Source: Eubacteriales bacterium
Lineage (GTDB): Bacteria; Bacillota; Clostridia; Saccharofermentanales; DTU023
Assembly: GCA_030532065.1 (NCBI GenBank)
Contig: JAUNLW010000003.1
Coordinates: forward strand, 26,598 to 90,597
Direction: 5' to 3'
Length of the DNA stretch: 64,000 bases
Both the position numbers and the translations under genes were made by a program. The first letter of the stretch is position 1, and every line of letters starts with the position of its first letter. A model generated the notes under the pieces. It ran no database searches, had not been told where the DNA came from, and saw only the letters and a program-made list of their open reading frames with translations. Positions 1 through 8,377 of this stretch are shown one piece after another.

Positions 1-441
1 TTAGTACGAGATTACAAATATCTTAGTTATCGCTATAACGCCCGCCCCGACGTATCTTACCGCACACTCATAATGAGAGACCAAGGTCAGATCGTAGGTT
101 ATGCCATCTTAAGGGAAGCATCTACGGAACATTCGGTACTGGCCTCGGTTGCGGAATTTTTCACTGATCCATTTAACGATAACTACATAAAGTACCTGGC
201 GCAGCAGCTAACCAAATATGCCTATGAACGAGGTTTAGACTACCTGGTCTTAAGCTGCGGTGATTTTGGTAACTATCGACAAGTGCTAAAAACGCAAGGT
301 TACCACCCTACGCTCCAACCACCAGTAAATAACATGATGATTGCCTGTGCTCTAAATGATGAGATAAAGTTGGAAGACCTTAAAGACGCAGAACACTGGC
401 ATGTTACTCAAGGCGACGGTGACGCGGAACTTGACCTGTAA
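1..441 (+). CDS. C-terminal part of a GNAT/FemAB-like acyltransferase (5' end outside window)
   Basis: The reading frame is open from base 1, so the gene begins before the window; the ATG at 73 is probably internal. About 146 residues are visible. They include an RDYKYLSYRY segment, a beta strand with a GYAIL core and the ending WHVTQGDGDAELDL. A Tyr/Trp-rich strand followed by a WxxTxGDGDxD tail is common at the C-terminus of GNAT-fold proteins linked to surface or polysaccharide functions. The substrate cannot be told. It converges on the thiamine-precursor ABC operon with only 15 bases between the stops and no clear terminator. Family is moderately sure, function is not. Confidence 0.5.
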   Translation, partial: LVRDYKYLSYRYNARPDVSYRTLIMRDQGQIVGYAILREASTEHSVLASVAEFFTDPFNDNYIKYLAQQLTKYAYERGLDYLVLSCGDFGNYRQVLKTQGYHPTLQPPVNNMMIACALNDEIKLEDLKDAEHWHVTQGDGDAELDL

Positions 442-456
442 AAGCAAGCTTTCTTA

Positions 457-1263
457 TTAGATGTCGCGTTGCAGAAGTTGTAGAATCTTTTCCTTATAAA
501 CCACGAAACTGGGTTGCTTCCAGAAATTGCCGCTGCGATCATGATCAGGCGGCAAAACTATTTCTTCAATAATGCTACCGGGCTGGCCGCCTAAGATGTA
601 GATGCGATCCGAAAGGGTCAGAGCTTCATCAATATCGTGAGTGATGAGTAAGGTGGCAAATTGGGCCTTTTTACGCATACCTAGAAACCAGCGATGCAGC
701 TGCTCCTTAGTAATTGCGTCCAGAGCGGAGAATGGCTCGTCCAGGAGGAAAAGCTCCGAGGAGAATAAATAAGTACGCAAGAAGGCTGCTCTCTGAGCCA
801 TGCCACCGGAAAGCTGTCCCGGATAATAGTTTTCTGTACCGGCCAGGCCGAAGTTCTCAAAGTGACTGATTGCTTCTGCTAGGGCTTTGTCTTTGCGCTC
901 CCCTCTGAGTAAGAGAGGAAGGGCTACGTTCTCTGCTATGGTTAGGTGTGGTAAAAGCAAGTCTTTCTGTAGCATATAGGCAATCTTGCCTTTTTGACCG
1001 GTAATATCCTCGCCTTTAAAAATAACCTTGCCTTGATCAGGCACCAGCAAACCGGCGGCCAGATTGAAGAGGGTAGATTTACCAGCGCCACTAACGCCTA
1101 GTAAAGAAACCAATTCTGCCGGACCCACATAAAGTGAGACATCAGCTAATACCGGCTTACCCGGGAAACTCATGCTGATGTTTTCCATCTGCAACAAGGG
1201 AGTGACTGACGGATCTTGGCCAGCTGACGATGCTTCCTGCTTGGCAAATAATATTTCTTCCAT
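457..1263 (-). CDS. thiZ: ABC transporter ATP-binding protein, thiamine-precursor importer
   Basis: ATPase subunit of an importer that, from its riboswitch and partners, should bring in a thiamine pyrimidine precursor. In the 268-residue product the Walker A GVSGAGKST is near residues 56-64, the Q-loop glutamine near 99, the signature LSGGMAQR near 151-158 and Walker B LLDEPF near 173-178. The closest family is the SsuB/TauB/ThiZ group. I start at the ATG at 1263 because AAGGAGAAG lies just upstream; a longer frame to 1296 lacks a good ribosome site. It is the last gene of a three-gene minus-strand operon (permease, lipoprotein, ATPase). Confidence 0.85.
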   Translation of the reverse strand: MEEILFAKQEASSAGQDPSVTPLLQMENISMSFPGKPVLADVSLYVGPAELVSLLGVSGAGKSTLFNLAAGLLVPDQGKVIFKGEDITGQKGKIAYMLQKDLLLPHLTIAENVALPLLLRGERKDKALAEAISHFENFGLAGTENYYPGQLSGGMAQRAAFLRTYLFSSELFLLDEPFSALDAITKEQLHRWFLGMRKKAQFATLLITHDIDEALTLSDRIYILGGQPGSIIEEIVLPPDHDRSGNFWKQPSFVVYKEKILQLLQRDI

Positions 1264-1353
1264 CGGCTTCTCCTTATTACCGCGATAAAAATGCAAGTTA
1301 GGCTGTTGGCCTCAAGTGGAGACCAACAGCCTGGTGGATTAAGTTATGACAGT

Positions 1354-2520
1354 TTATGCTTCTGGCTTTACCAGATCGTTAGTGAACCCAAAATCTGCGG
1401 GAATCTCATACTCAATGAGCTTCTCGTCCCAGAGCCAGGCATAGAACTTATTCCAACGCTCGGCATCGATATAGCCCCAGTAGGGCGCGTCAGACTGGTA
1501 TTGATCTTTGAGCCATTCCTGGCTGGCTTTTACGAGCTCAGGATCCAGTTCAGGAACTGCGTCGCAAAGGATCTTAGCGGCTTCGTCAGGATGCTCGATG
1601 GCGTAGTTATAGCCCTTGGCGGTAGCGCGCATAAATGCTTTAGCTAGGTCAGGCTGTTCTTCAAGAAATTTATCGTTGGCAATAATAATGGGGCTGTAGT
1701 AGTCAAAGACAGGGTTCAGCTTGGAGATATCAAGATAGTTGGTGTCCAGATCGGCTTGCTCAATGGCGATACCGTCCCAGGCATAGTAGATCCAGAGAGA
1801 ATCAACATTTGTCTGCAGGCCGGAGACTGCGTCGGTAATGGTGTAGGGAACAACCTCTACATCTTCCCATTTGCCGTTATCTGCTTCGACAATATTCTTC
1901 ATGATGGCGATCTCTGTGGGGGTTTCCCAACTGGCGTAGTTATGGCCGGCAAGTTTCCCCGGGCTTTCGATGCCTTTTTCTTTGAGAGAAACGATGCCGG
2001 AAGTGTTGTGGTTGATGATAGCGGCTACCGCAGTTATAGGCATGGGTTCTTCCTTAGCCCAAGCGTTAGAGGTGAAGTCCTGGAAGCTGATGCCGAATTG
2101 AGCATGACCGGCAGCAACCAAAGTTTCAGCTCCATCCTCCGCAGGCTGCTGAATATCGATCTCAATGCCTTCGTCAGCGTAATAGCCTAAGTTTCTGGCT
2201 ACATAAAGACCGGTATGGTTGGTGTTAGGTGTCCAATCCAAAGAAAAAGTGACCTTCTGTAGCTTTGCATCAGTTTTTGCTTCTGGCTCTGTGGTCTCAG
2301 CTTCTTCATTGCTTTCAGTCTCAGTTTTCTCTGCTTCGGTATGAGCTGCTTCAGTTTTTTCTGGCTCGTTTTCTTCTGCTGCCTGCTTGGTGACTTTGGC
2401 AGTAGTTTCTTTAGTTGGCTGGTTCTTATCATCGGTGTTGCAGGCGGTTAAGCCAAACATCAGAGATAATGCCAGGAGGAGTGTAAGCGCGCGTACGCTA
2501 AAGGTTTTTTTACGTTGCAT
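1354..2520 (-). CDS. thiY: NMT1/THI5-like substrate-binding lipoprotein of the thiamine-precursor importer
   Basis: Extracellular solute-binding lipoprotein. Residues 1-27 form a lipoprotein signal with hydrophobic core and lipobox LTAC. Residues of about 35-86 are an unusual Glu/Thr/Lys-rich linker. The NMT1-type domain then starts with VTFSLDWTPNTNHTGLYVA, typical of proteins that bind hydroxymethyl- or formylamino-pyrimidine. The acidic spacer probably lifts the binding domain off the membrane. Length is 388 residues, longer than usual because of the linker. AAAGGAAA precedes the ATG. It lies between permease and ATPase genes under a TPP riboswitch, which makes a thiamine precursor the likeliest ligand; the exact pyrimidine cannot be told. 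Confidence 0.85.
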   Translation of the reverse strand: MQRKKTFSVRALTLLLALSLMFGLTACNTDDKNQPTKETTAKVTKQAAEENEPEKTEAAHTEAEKTETESNEEAETTEPEAKTDAKLQKVTFSLDWTPNTNHTGLYVARNLGYYADEGIEIDIQQPAEDGAETLVAAGHAQFGISFQDFTSNAWAKEEPMPITAVAAIINHNTSGIVSLKEKGIESPGKLAGHNYASWETPTEIAIMKNIVEADNGKWEDVEVVPYTITDAVSGLQTNVDSLWIYYAWDGIAIEQADLDTNYLDISKLNPVFDYYSPIIIANDKFLEEQPDLAKAFMRATAKGYNYAIEHPDEAAKILCDAVPELDPELVKASQEWLKDQYQSDAPYWGYIDAERWNKFYAWLWDEKLIEYEIPADFGFTNDLVKPEA

Positions 2521-2545
2521 GTTTACGTGTTTCCTTTCGTGTGAC

Positions 2546-3346
2546 TTATTTATCCTGAACAGCAGTATCCGTTGAACGGCCCTCGCGTTTACTGGTGGCA
2601 GTTTGCCAGGGCATGACCAGTTTTTGGATCTGCTTGAGGAGGCTGAGTAAGAGGAAGCTTAAGGCGGAGATCAAGAAAATAACAGCAAACATCTTATCGA
2701 AGTCATAGCTTTTCTTGACACGCATCATATAGACACCCAGACCGGCATTGCCACCCATCCACTCCGCGATAACCGCTCCGATGATGGCATAGGACGTGGA
2801 AACTCGGACGGCCGAAAAAAACGCAGGCAGGCTCTCCGGCCATTTGCAGTAGCGAAAGATCTGAAAAGGACCTGCCCCCATGGCTTCTAAGAGTTTTATT
2901 CGGTCTTTATCCGCGTGATTAAAGCCATCCAGCAGATTGACTATCACGGGGAAAAAGGTAGTTAGAAAAACGAGGACGATCTTGGGCAGCGAACCATAGC
3001 CCAGCCAGAGTACCAAAAGCGGTGCTATGGCCACTGTGGGCACGGTCTGTGTAAGTACGGCCAGAGGGTAGAAGGCCAAATGGAAAAACTCGAAGTGATC
3101 CATGAGTATGGCCAGGCCGATGCCGGCAGCAATACCCAATAGGAGTCCGGCCATTGCTTCCGTGAGCGTAACCTTCAAGTGCTGCATCAAGAGTGGAAAA
3201 TCTTTAACAAAAGCTTGGACTACCGCCCAAGGAGAAGGCAACATGAAGCTGGGTATGACCTTAAGTGAGGAAAGTAGTTGCCAGACGGCAATAATAATCA
3301 CGATCACGGACACACTGATTAGATTTTTCTTCCACTTAGGCCGCAT
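2546..3346 (-). CDS. thiX: ABC transporter permease, thiamine-precursor importer
   Basis: Inner-membrane permease of the SsuC/TauC/ThiX type, 266 residues with about six hydrophobic helices. The first begins near residue 8 and the last ends near residue 240. The cytoplasmic EAA-like loop is seen as LLEAMGAGPFQIFRYCKWPE around residues 155-175. I start at the ATG at 3346 because AAAGGAGAT sits just upstream; the frame could extend to 3364. It is the first gene after the TPP riboswitch and its terminator, so it is off when TPP is plentiful. It works with the lipoprotein and ATPase encoded downstream. Confidence 0.85.
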   Translation of the reverse strand: MRPKWKKNLISVSVIVIIIAVWQLLSSLKVIPSFMLPSPWAVVQAFVKDFPLLMQHLKVTLTEAMAGLLLGIAAGIGLAILMDHFEFFHLAFYPLAVLTQTVPTVAIAPLLVLWLGYGSLPKIVLVFLTTFFPVIVNLLDGFNHADKDRIKLLEAMGAGPFQIFRYCKWPESLPAFFSAVRVSTSYAIIGAVIAEWMGGNAGLGVYMMRVKKSYDFDKMFAVIFLISALSFLLLSLLKQIQKLVMPWQTATSKREGRSTDTAVQDK

Positions 3347-3360
3347 CCTGATCTCCTTTC

Positions 3361-3392
3361 CCAAGAAAAAACCCGTCCGGAGGGACGGGTCC
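3361..3392 (-). terminator. Riboswitch expression-platform terminator
   Basis: On the minus strand ACCCGTCC and GGACGGGT form a perfect 8-bp stem with a CTCC-type loop, followed by a run of five to six T. It sits between the TPP aptamer and the permease start, the expected place for ligand-induced premature termination. Confidence 0.85.
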
Positions 3393-3399
3393 TGAAAAA

Positions 3400-3497
3400 C
3401 ACATCTGATCCCTACGCCGGCATTATCCGAACAGGTGCTACGGGTCTGACGCGAACTTGCGTCACTCTCAGCCGGTATTCACCAACTCCCCGAATAT
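3400..3497 (-). promoter_or_regulatory. TPP riboswitch (THI element)
   Basis: The minus strand has the conserved THI-box pieces in order: GGGGAG near the 5' end, CTGAGAG, then ACCCGTAGCACCTG, CGGATAATGCCGGCG and TAGGGA. The variable P3 hairpin is the GACGCAAGTTCGCGTC segment. The aptamer is directly followed by a rho-independent terminator upstream of the permease gene, so it should shut the operon by attenuation when thiamine pyrophosphate binds. The motif match is close to the published consensus as I know it. Confidence 0.95.
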
Positions 3498-3510
3498 CTG
3501 ATTCCCGATC

Positions 3511-3539
3511 AGCTTAAGGCTAGCGGGATAAAATGTCAA
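3511..3539 (-). promoter_or_regulatory. Candidate promoter of the thiamine-precursor operon
   Basis: A perfect TTGACA (minus strand, 3534-3539) is followed after 17 bases by TAAGCT (3511-3516), a weak -10 hexamer. Transcription from here would start just before the riboswitch. The -35 and position are good; the -10 match is only three of six. Confidence 0.45.
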
Positions 3540-3561
3540 ACCATCTGATAACTAACTATAC

Positions 3562-5073
3562 CTATCTGGCATAGGCAGATTGTGAGCTAAAAGCTGCGTC
3601 ATAGGTCAAATCTATACCCAGGCCACGACAAACTTCTTCGTCTGTTTTGGAAGGAATAACTGTGGCATGTGCCTGGCAACCTCTCAGTTCTTTTAACTTG
3701 TTAAAGGCTGCTTCGGCCATAGGGTTAGTAGCGGTTGAGATACTGAGAGCGATCAGTATTTCTTTGGCATCTAAAGGTTCTTCCACATCTCGGAACACTT
3801 GGCCTTTGAGCTTCTGCACTGGCTCCAGGATAAGGGGTGACAACAAGTGCAGGTTGTCCTGGATACCGGCCATTTGTTTGGCAGCGTTGAGCAGGCAGGC
3901 GGCGAGAGAAGACATGGTATATGAAGCCTTGCCACAGACAAATTCGTCAGAACCAAGCTGTAGAGAAGTTACCTCAGTACGGTCTGAGAGCTGGCTGCTT
4001 TGTTGATAGCTGGCTCTCTTTTCGCGCGCGCAACGAACGACCTCACGATCTTCTTCTGTAAGCTGTAGCTCGTGCATAAGAAGCTTGCCTCTTTGGCTAG
4101 CTTCCTGGCTGACCAGACCGCGTTTATATTCGTTATCTAATTGGAAAGAACGGCGGATAACCTCTTGTTTAGCGGCTTCTCTAACGACTTCATCATCAGT
4201 GATGCAAAAACCGATGCGGTTTACGCCCATATCGGTAGGAGATTTATAAGGAACCTCATCTCCGAAAATTTCTTTCAGAATGCGGCGTAAGAGCGGGAAT
4301 TGCTCAACGTCACGGTTATAGTTGACCGCAGAAACACCGTATTCTTCCAGATGGAAGGGATCGATCATATTGACGTCGCCAATATCTGCCGTAGCTGCCT
4401 CGTAAGCGACATTTACCGGATGCTTAAGTGGTAAATTCCAGATCGGGAAGGTCTCAAACTTAGCATAGCCGGCCTTTAAGCCTAACTGCTTTTCGTGGTA
4501 AAGCTGGCTTAAACAAGTCGCTAGTTTGCCGGAATTCGCACCTGGCGCAGTGACCACCACCAGTCGTTTGCTGGTAGGAATGTAGGTGTTCTTACCGTAA
4601 CCGGCTGGGCTGACTATAGTGGCAACATCCAAGGGGTAGCCTTCAGTGTAGGAATGTGTGTATACCTTGATGCCAGCATTGCGCAGACGATTCATAAAAA
4701 TATCGGCGGCGGGCTCACCTTGGTAGCGAGTGATTACTACAGAATTGACCGACAAGCCCCACTTGCGGAAATCCTCAATTAAGTAAAAAACCTCCTCATC
4801 ATAGGTAATGCCGTAGTCCCCACGAATCTTGGATTTTTCTATATCTTTGGCGTAAATACATATAATAACTTCAGCTATGTCTTTGAGTCGGTTAAGTAGC
4901 TTGATCTTGGCATCTGGATCAAAGCCGGGCAAAACTCTTGCCGCGTGGTAGTCACCGATAAGCTTGCCACCAAATTCCAGGTAAAGCTTGTCTACACCTT
5001 CTATCCGCTCGCGGATATGTTGACTTTGTTCTTCCAGATATTTATCTGGGTTAAAGCCTTTTTTGACTTCCAT
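3562..5073 (-). CDS. DUF1846 / UPF0371 family protein
   Basis: A 503-residue cytoplasmic protein that matches the DUF1846 (UPF0371) family in length and in its sequence from the N-terminus (GFNPDKYLEEQSQHIRERI) through conserved stretches such as YDEEVFYLIEDFRKWGL, VVTAPGANSGKLATCLSQLY and NYNRDVEQFPLLRRIL. The TAPGANSGKLATC segment resembles a phosphate-binding loop, and the family has been suggested to handle nucleotides, but its physiological role is not established to my knowledge. A ribosome site (GAGGAGAATG) precedes the ATG. It is monocistronic on the minus strand, upstream of the riboswitch operon and divergent from larE. Confidence 0.85.
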   Translation of the reverse strand: MEVKKGFNPDKYLEEQSQHIRERIEGVDKLYLEFGGKLIGDYHAARVLPGFDPDAKIKLLNRLKDIAEVIICIYAKDIEKSKIRGDYGITYDEEVFYLIEDFRKWGLSVNSVVITRYQGEPAADIFMNRLRNAGIKVYTHSYTEGYPLDVATIVSPAGYGKNTYIPTSKRLVVVTAPGANSGKLATCLSQLYHEKQLGLKAGYAKFETFPIWNLPLKHPVNVAYEAATADIGDVNMIDPFHLEEYGVSAVNYNRDVEQFPLLRRILKEIFGDEVPYKSPTDMGVNRIGFCITDDEVVREAAKQEVIRRSFQLDNEYKRGLVSQEASQRGKLLMHELQLTEEDREVVRCAREKRASYQQSSQLSDRTEVTSLQLGSDEFVCGKASYTMSSLAACLLNAAKQMAGIQDNLHLLSPLILEPVQKLKGQVFRDVEEPLDAKEILIALSISTATNPMAEAAFNKLKELRGCQAHATVIPSKTDEEVCRGLGIDLTYDAAFSSQSAYAR

Positions 5074-5214
5074 ACGTCATTCTCCTCAGCCTATATTGAT
5101 AGCTAAGACTCAAGCTTTTTGCTCAGTCTTCTTACGCAAAAACAACATTTTAATGATAGTCCAGTTGATAACCTGCTGCAAGCAAAAGAAGTTTAGATCC
5201 CTGATAAAGCCTGT

Positions 5215-5226
5215 TATAGCGCTATA
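5215..5226. promoter_or_regulatory. 12-bp palindrome upstream of larE (possible operator)
   Basis: TATAGCGCTATA is a perfect inverted repeat lying about 90 bases before the larE start, in the 245-base gap between two divergent genes. It may be a regulator site for the lar operon or only a chance AT-rich palindrome. No second copy was seen. Confidence 0.25.
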
Positions 5227-5318
5227 GTCGCAAATATTACCCTGTAGGTTGAGAACCCATGCTAGACTAAGAAAAATAAGCTATAAATTAACTTTCAAAA
5301 AGGAGTAACAACTTAAAA

Positions 5319-6116
5319 ATGCCAGCTGAAGCCTTAATTTTATCTGCCAAAGCCGGTAGAGGCGTGGATGAGGAATTAGGTCAATTGATCCGTCAATTAC
5401 CACCAGTGGCCCTGGCTTTTTCCGGGGGCGTAGATTCCGCGTATTTGTTATATGCCTTAAGGGCTTCTGAGCATCCCTTCAGAGCTTATTATGTGGCTAG
5501 TGAATTCCAGCCAGCTTTTGAGCTAAAAGATGCCGAATGTTTAGCTTCGGAACTGGATGTGCCCTTGACGGTAATTAGATTAAGTAACCTGGGAAATAAC
5601 AAGATAGCGGAGAATGGTCCCCAACGCTGCTATTATTGCAAGAAGCAGATCTTCAGCCATATCGCGGAGCGAGCGTTGGCTGACGGTTTTAACTTGCTCC
5701 TGGATGGCACCAATGCCGATGATCAAGTGGATGATCGGCCTGGCATGCGCGCCTTGACCGAGCTGGGCGTCCGATCACCCTTGCGTGAAGCAAACTTGAG
5801 TAAGGCACGTATTCGTGAGCTTTCGCGTGCTGCGGGCTTGTTTACCTGGGACAAACCGGCTTACGCGTGTCTTGCTACCCGCATAGCAGAGGGTACAGCG
5901 ATTGACGCTGCAAGCCTTGCGCGGGTTGAAGAAGCAGAAAACGCATTGTCGGCTATGGGATTTAAAGACTTTCGCTGTCGCAAGTTGGGGGAGGCAGCTA
6001 AACTGGAAGTGAATGAACATGATCTGCCTCTCCTGATTCAAAAACGTGAACAGGTGCTGGCTGTTTTAAGACCTTACTTTGAGCAGGTGTATCTGGACCT
6101 CAAGCTGCGAAATTGA
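5319..6116 (+). CDS. larE: LarE, pyridinium-dicarboxylate sulfurtransferase of nickel-pincer cofactor synthesis
   Basis: Adenylates the carboxylates of pyridinium biscarboxylate mononucleotide and puts sulfur on them. In this 265-residue protein the PP-loop SGGVDS is at residues 35-40, consistent with ATP pyrophosphatase chemistry. Cys184 in KPAYACLATRI is the position of the sacrificial cysteine in Lactobacillus plantarum LarE. There is also a CxxC pair at 104 and 107 (RCYYCK). Homologues with three such cysteines have been reported to carry a [4Fe-4S] cluster and work catalytically, so this one may be of that type; that is inference. AAAAAGGAG precedes the ATG. First gene of larE-larB-larC, overlapping no neighbour. 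Confidence 0.9.
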   Translation: MPAEALILSAKAGRGVDEELGQLIRQLPPVALAFSGGVDSAYLLYALRASEHPFRAYYVASEFQPAFELKDAECLASELDVPLTVIRLSNLGNNKIAENGPQRCYYCKKQIFSHIAERALADGFNLLLDGTNADDQVDDRPGMRALTELGVRSPLREANLSKARIRELSRAAGLFTWDKPAYACLATRIAEGTAIDAASLARVEEAENALSAMGFKDFRCRKLGEAAKLEVNEHDLPLLIQKREQVLAVLRPYFEQVYLDLKLRN

Positions 6117-6154
6117 TAGAAAATGGTACAAGAAGGGGAGAGCGATCAAACACC

Positions 6155-6910
6155 ATGGAAAAAGAACAGATCAATAATATATTGGAGCAACTGCTTGAGG
6201 GACAGCTCAGTCAAGAAGAAGCCCTAGATCACCTCTCATATCCGGGCTTTGATGACTTAGGCTACGCTAAAGTAGATCATGATCGCCTAACACGCCAGGG
6301 CATGAGTGAAGTTATCTACGCCAGCGGCAAAACGCCGGAACAGATTCGTGGTATATGTCTCAATTTGGCTGAACGAGGAGAGAGTAATATACTGCTGACT
6401 CGCCTTAGCCCTGCCAAGGCAGAGAAACTGAAAGATTTGGAATTAGATTACCAAACAATAGCTCAACTGGCTGTATTTAAGCCTCAGGCTCAAGAACTGC
6501 GCGGCAACATCATTATAGCGACCGGCGGCACCAGTGACTTGCCAGTGGCTGAAGAAGCAGCCATTACGGCAGAAACCCTGGGCAGCAAAGTTACGCGCTT
6601 GTATGACGTGGGGGTTGCGGGAGTTCATCGCATCTTAGCGCAAAAAGAGCTCCTGGACCAGGCAAGAGTAGTTATTGCTGTTGCAGGAATGGAGGGAGCT
6701 CTAGCCAGTGTGGTGGGGGGCTTGGTTGCCTGCCCCGTAATTGCGGTCCCTACCTCTGTAGGCTATGGGGCCAGTTTTAACGGTCTGGCTGCTTTACTTT
6801 CCATGCTGACTGCCTGCGCTTCCGGCATCGGTGTGGTAAATATTGATAACGGCTTCGGGGCCGCTGTTTTGGCTCATAGAATCAACACGATGACAGCATG
6901 TCAAGACTAG
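6155..6910 (+). CDS. larB: LarB, nickel-pincer cofactor biosynthesis carboxylase/hydrolase
   Basis: Carboxylates nicotinic acid adenine dinucleotide and hydrolyses it to the pyridinium biscarboxylate that LarE then sulfurises. The C-terminal half is PurE-like, with IIIATGGTSDLPVAEEAA and VAVPTSVGYGASFNG, the expected LarB landmarks. I start at the ATG at 6155, about a dozen bases after GAAGGGGAG and giving MEKEQINNILEQLL, a usual LarB beginning; the frame is open to a TTG at 6113 inside the larE stop. The product is 251 residues. It sits between larE and larC. Confidence 0.9.
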   Translation: MEKEQINNILEQLLEGQLSQEEALDHLSYPGFDDLGYAKVDHDRLTRQGMSEVIYASGKTPEQIRGICLNLAERGESNILLTRLSPAKAEKLKDLELDYQTIAQLAVFKPQAQELRGNIIIATGGTSDLPVAEEAAITAETLGSKVTRLYDVGVAGVHRILAQKELLDQARVVIAVAGMEGALASVVGGLVACPVIAVPTSVGYGASFNGLAALLSMLTACASGIGVVNIDNGFGAAVLAHRINTMTACQD

Positions 6911-6960
6911 TTATTTCGCTTTAATAAAACACTAATTAGCACAAAACGGAAGGAGATCAT

Positions 6961-8289
6961 ATGACAAAGAAAATTCTTTACCTGGAATGCAACATGGGTG
7001 CAGCCGGTGATATGTTGACAGCTGCTCTATTAGAACTCTTGCCCGATAAAAATGCCTTTCTGGCAAAATTGCGTTCGATTATCCCTGTGGGCGTAGAGAT
7101 TGATTGTCTACCAGCCCAAAAAGCGGGTATCTGGGGCAGCCAAATGTCTGTGCGTATAAATGGTAATGAAGAAATGAGCCAAGACGTTGCTCTTGGCCGG
7201 GCTGATCACGCTAAAGCTGACCATTCTCACCACGACCATGATCATAGCCATAGTCATGACCATCATGATCACGACCATCGCGATCATAATCACAACCACG
7301 CTGGACATAGCCATAATTCCTATGCTGACATTAGGGAGATACTGGCAAAAATGGATTTGCCTGACAAGGTGCGCCAGGATGCATCTGCTGTCTACCAACT
7401 GATTGCGGATGCTGAGAGCAAGGCACATGGTGTCTCAGTTGATGAAGTGCACTTCCATGAAGTAGGCATGCTGGACGCGGTAGTAGATGTGGTGGCTGTT
7501 TGCTATTTGATCCATGAGCTAAAACCGGATAAGATCTTAGCCTCGCCTATACACCTTGGATCTGGTCAAGTTCGCTGCGCGCATGGAATCTTACCAGTTC
7601 CGGTTCCCGCTGTGGCACATATACTGCGGGGAGTGCCTACCTATCAAGGTGAAATAAAAGGCGAGCTTTGTACTCCTACCGGAGCGGCGCTCCTGCGTCA
7701 CTTTGTTGAAGGTTACGGCCCTATGCCGGTACTAGCAATTAAGCAGGTGGGTTATGGTTTAGGCCATAAGGATTTCCCGGTGGCAAACCTCGTGCGAGCC
7801 TTCTGGGGCACGGAGACCGGAGAGGAAACTACTGACCGCTTCAGTGATCAGGTAGTTGAGATCAAGGCTACGCTTGATGATATGACCGGTGAAGACCTTG
7901 CCTTTGCTGCGCAAAAGCTTTTGGCTGCCGGCGCTTTGGATGTCTATTATCAGAGTATCTATAGCAAGAAATCGCGCCCCGCTTATGAACTGATTTGTCT
8001 GGCCAAACCACAGGAGGCTAAGGCTTTAGCAGAAAAAGTACTGCAGGAGACATCCACTTTTGGTGTTCGCTTCTCTACCTGGGAGCGTTTGATCTTGGAG
8101 AGAGAGTCGGTCTCAGAAAAACTCGGGGAGAGTCCAGTAAGCGTCAAGCATGGTAGTTACCATAATGACAAGTCCGGGCTATATATCCACAAGGCCAAAC
8201 CGGAGTACGAAGACTTAGCTAAGTTGGCCGAGAACGAGGATCAACCCTTATATCAGATGCGCCAAGCGCGAAACTGGCAAAAAGATTAA
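6961..8289 (+). CDS. larC: LarC, nickel-pincer cofactor nickel insertase (single full-length ORF)
   Basis: CTP-dependent cyclometallase that inserts nickel into the pincer ligand. It begins ILYLECNMGAAGDMLTAAL, typical of LarC. Residues of about 83-118 form a His/Asp-rich stretch with more than 15 histidines, a likely nickel store or delivery segment. The following NSYADIREIL and the C-terminal ATLDDMTGEDLAFA portion correspond to LarC1 and LarC2. In L. plantarum these two parts are joined by a programmed frameshift; here they form one 442-residue frame. GGAAGGAG precedes the ATG. The lactate racemase LarA itself is not in the window, so the cofactor must serve an enzyme encoded elsewhere. 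Confidence 0.92.
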   Translation: MTKKILYLECNMGAAGDMLTAALLELLPDKNAFLAKLRSIIPVGVEIDCLPAQKAGIWGSQMSVRINGNEEMSQDVALGRADHAKADHSHHDHDHSHSHDHHDHDHRDHNHNHAGHSHNSYADIREILAKMDLPDKVRQDASAVYQLIADAESKAHGVSVDEVHFHEVGMLDAVVDVVAVCYLIHELKPDKILASPIHLGSGQVRCAHGILPVPVPAVAHILRGVPTYQGEIKGELCTPTGAALLRHFVEGYGPMPVLAIKQVGYGLGHKDFPVANLVRAFWGTETGEETTDRFSDQVVEIKATLDDMTGEDLAFAAQKLLAAGALDVYYQSIYSKKSRPAYELICLAKPQEAKALAEKVLQETSTFGVRFSTWERLILERESVSEKLGESPVSVKHGSYHNDKSGLYIHKAKPEYEDLAKLAENEDQPLYQMRQARNWQKD

Positions 8290-8313
8290 TGGCATAAACA
8301 TAAATGATAAAAA

Positions 8314-8354
8314 CATCACCCCGCCTCAATTAATTGAAGCGGGGTGTGTTTTAT
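8314..8354. terminator. Bidirectional terminator between larC and the aldo/keto reductase
   Basis: ACCCCGCCTC and GAAGCGGGGT form a strong GC stem around AATTAATT. A-rich sequence flanks it on the left and T-rich sequence on the right, so it can end transcription in both directions. It lies between two converging genes. Confidence 0.85.
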
Positions 8355-8377
8355 GTGGAAATACCAACTGTTTGTAA

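Noticed and set aside
2199..2432. Lys/Gln-rich minus-strand frame inside the lipoprotein gene
   Set aside because: Frame shadow of the acidic linker.
7108..7428. Minus-strand frame rich in Met, Val and Ile, and a matching plus-strand shadow
   Set aside because: Both are shadows of the His/Asp-rich codons of larC.
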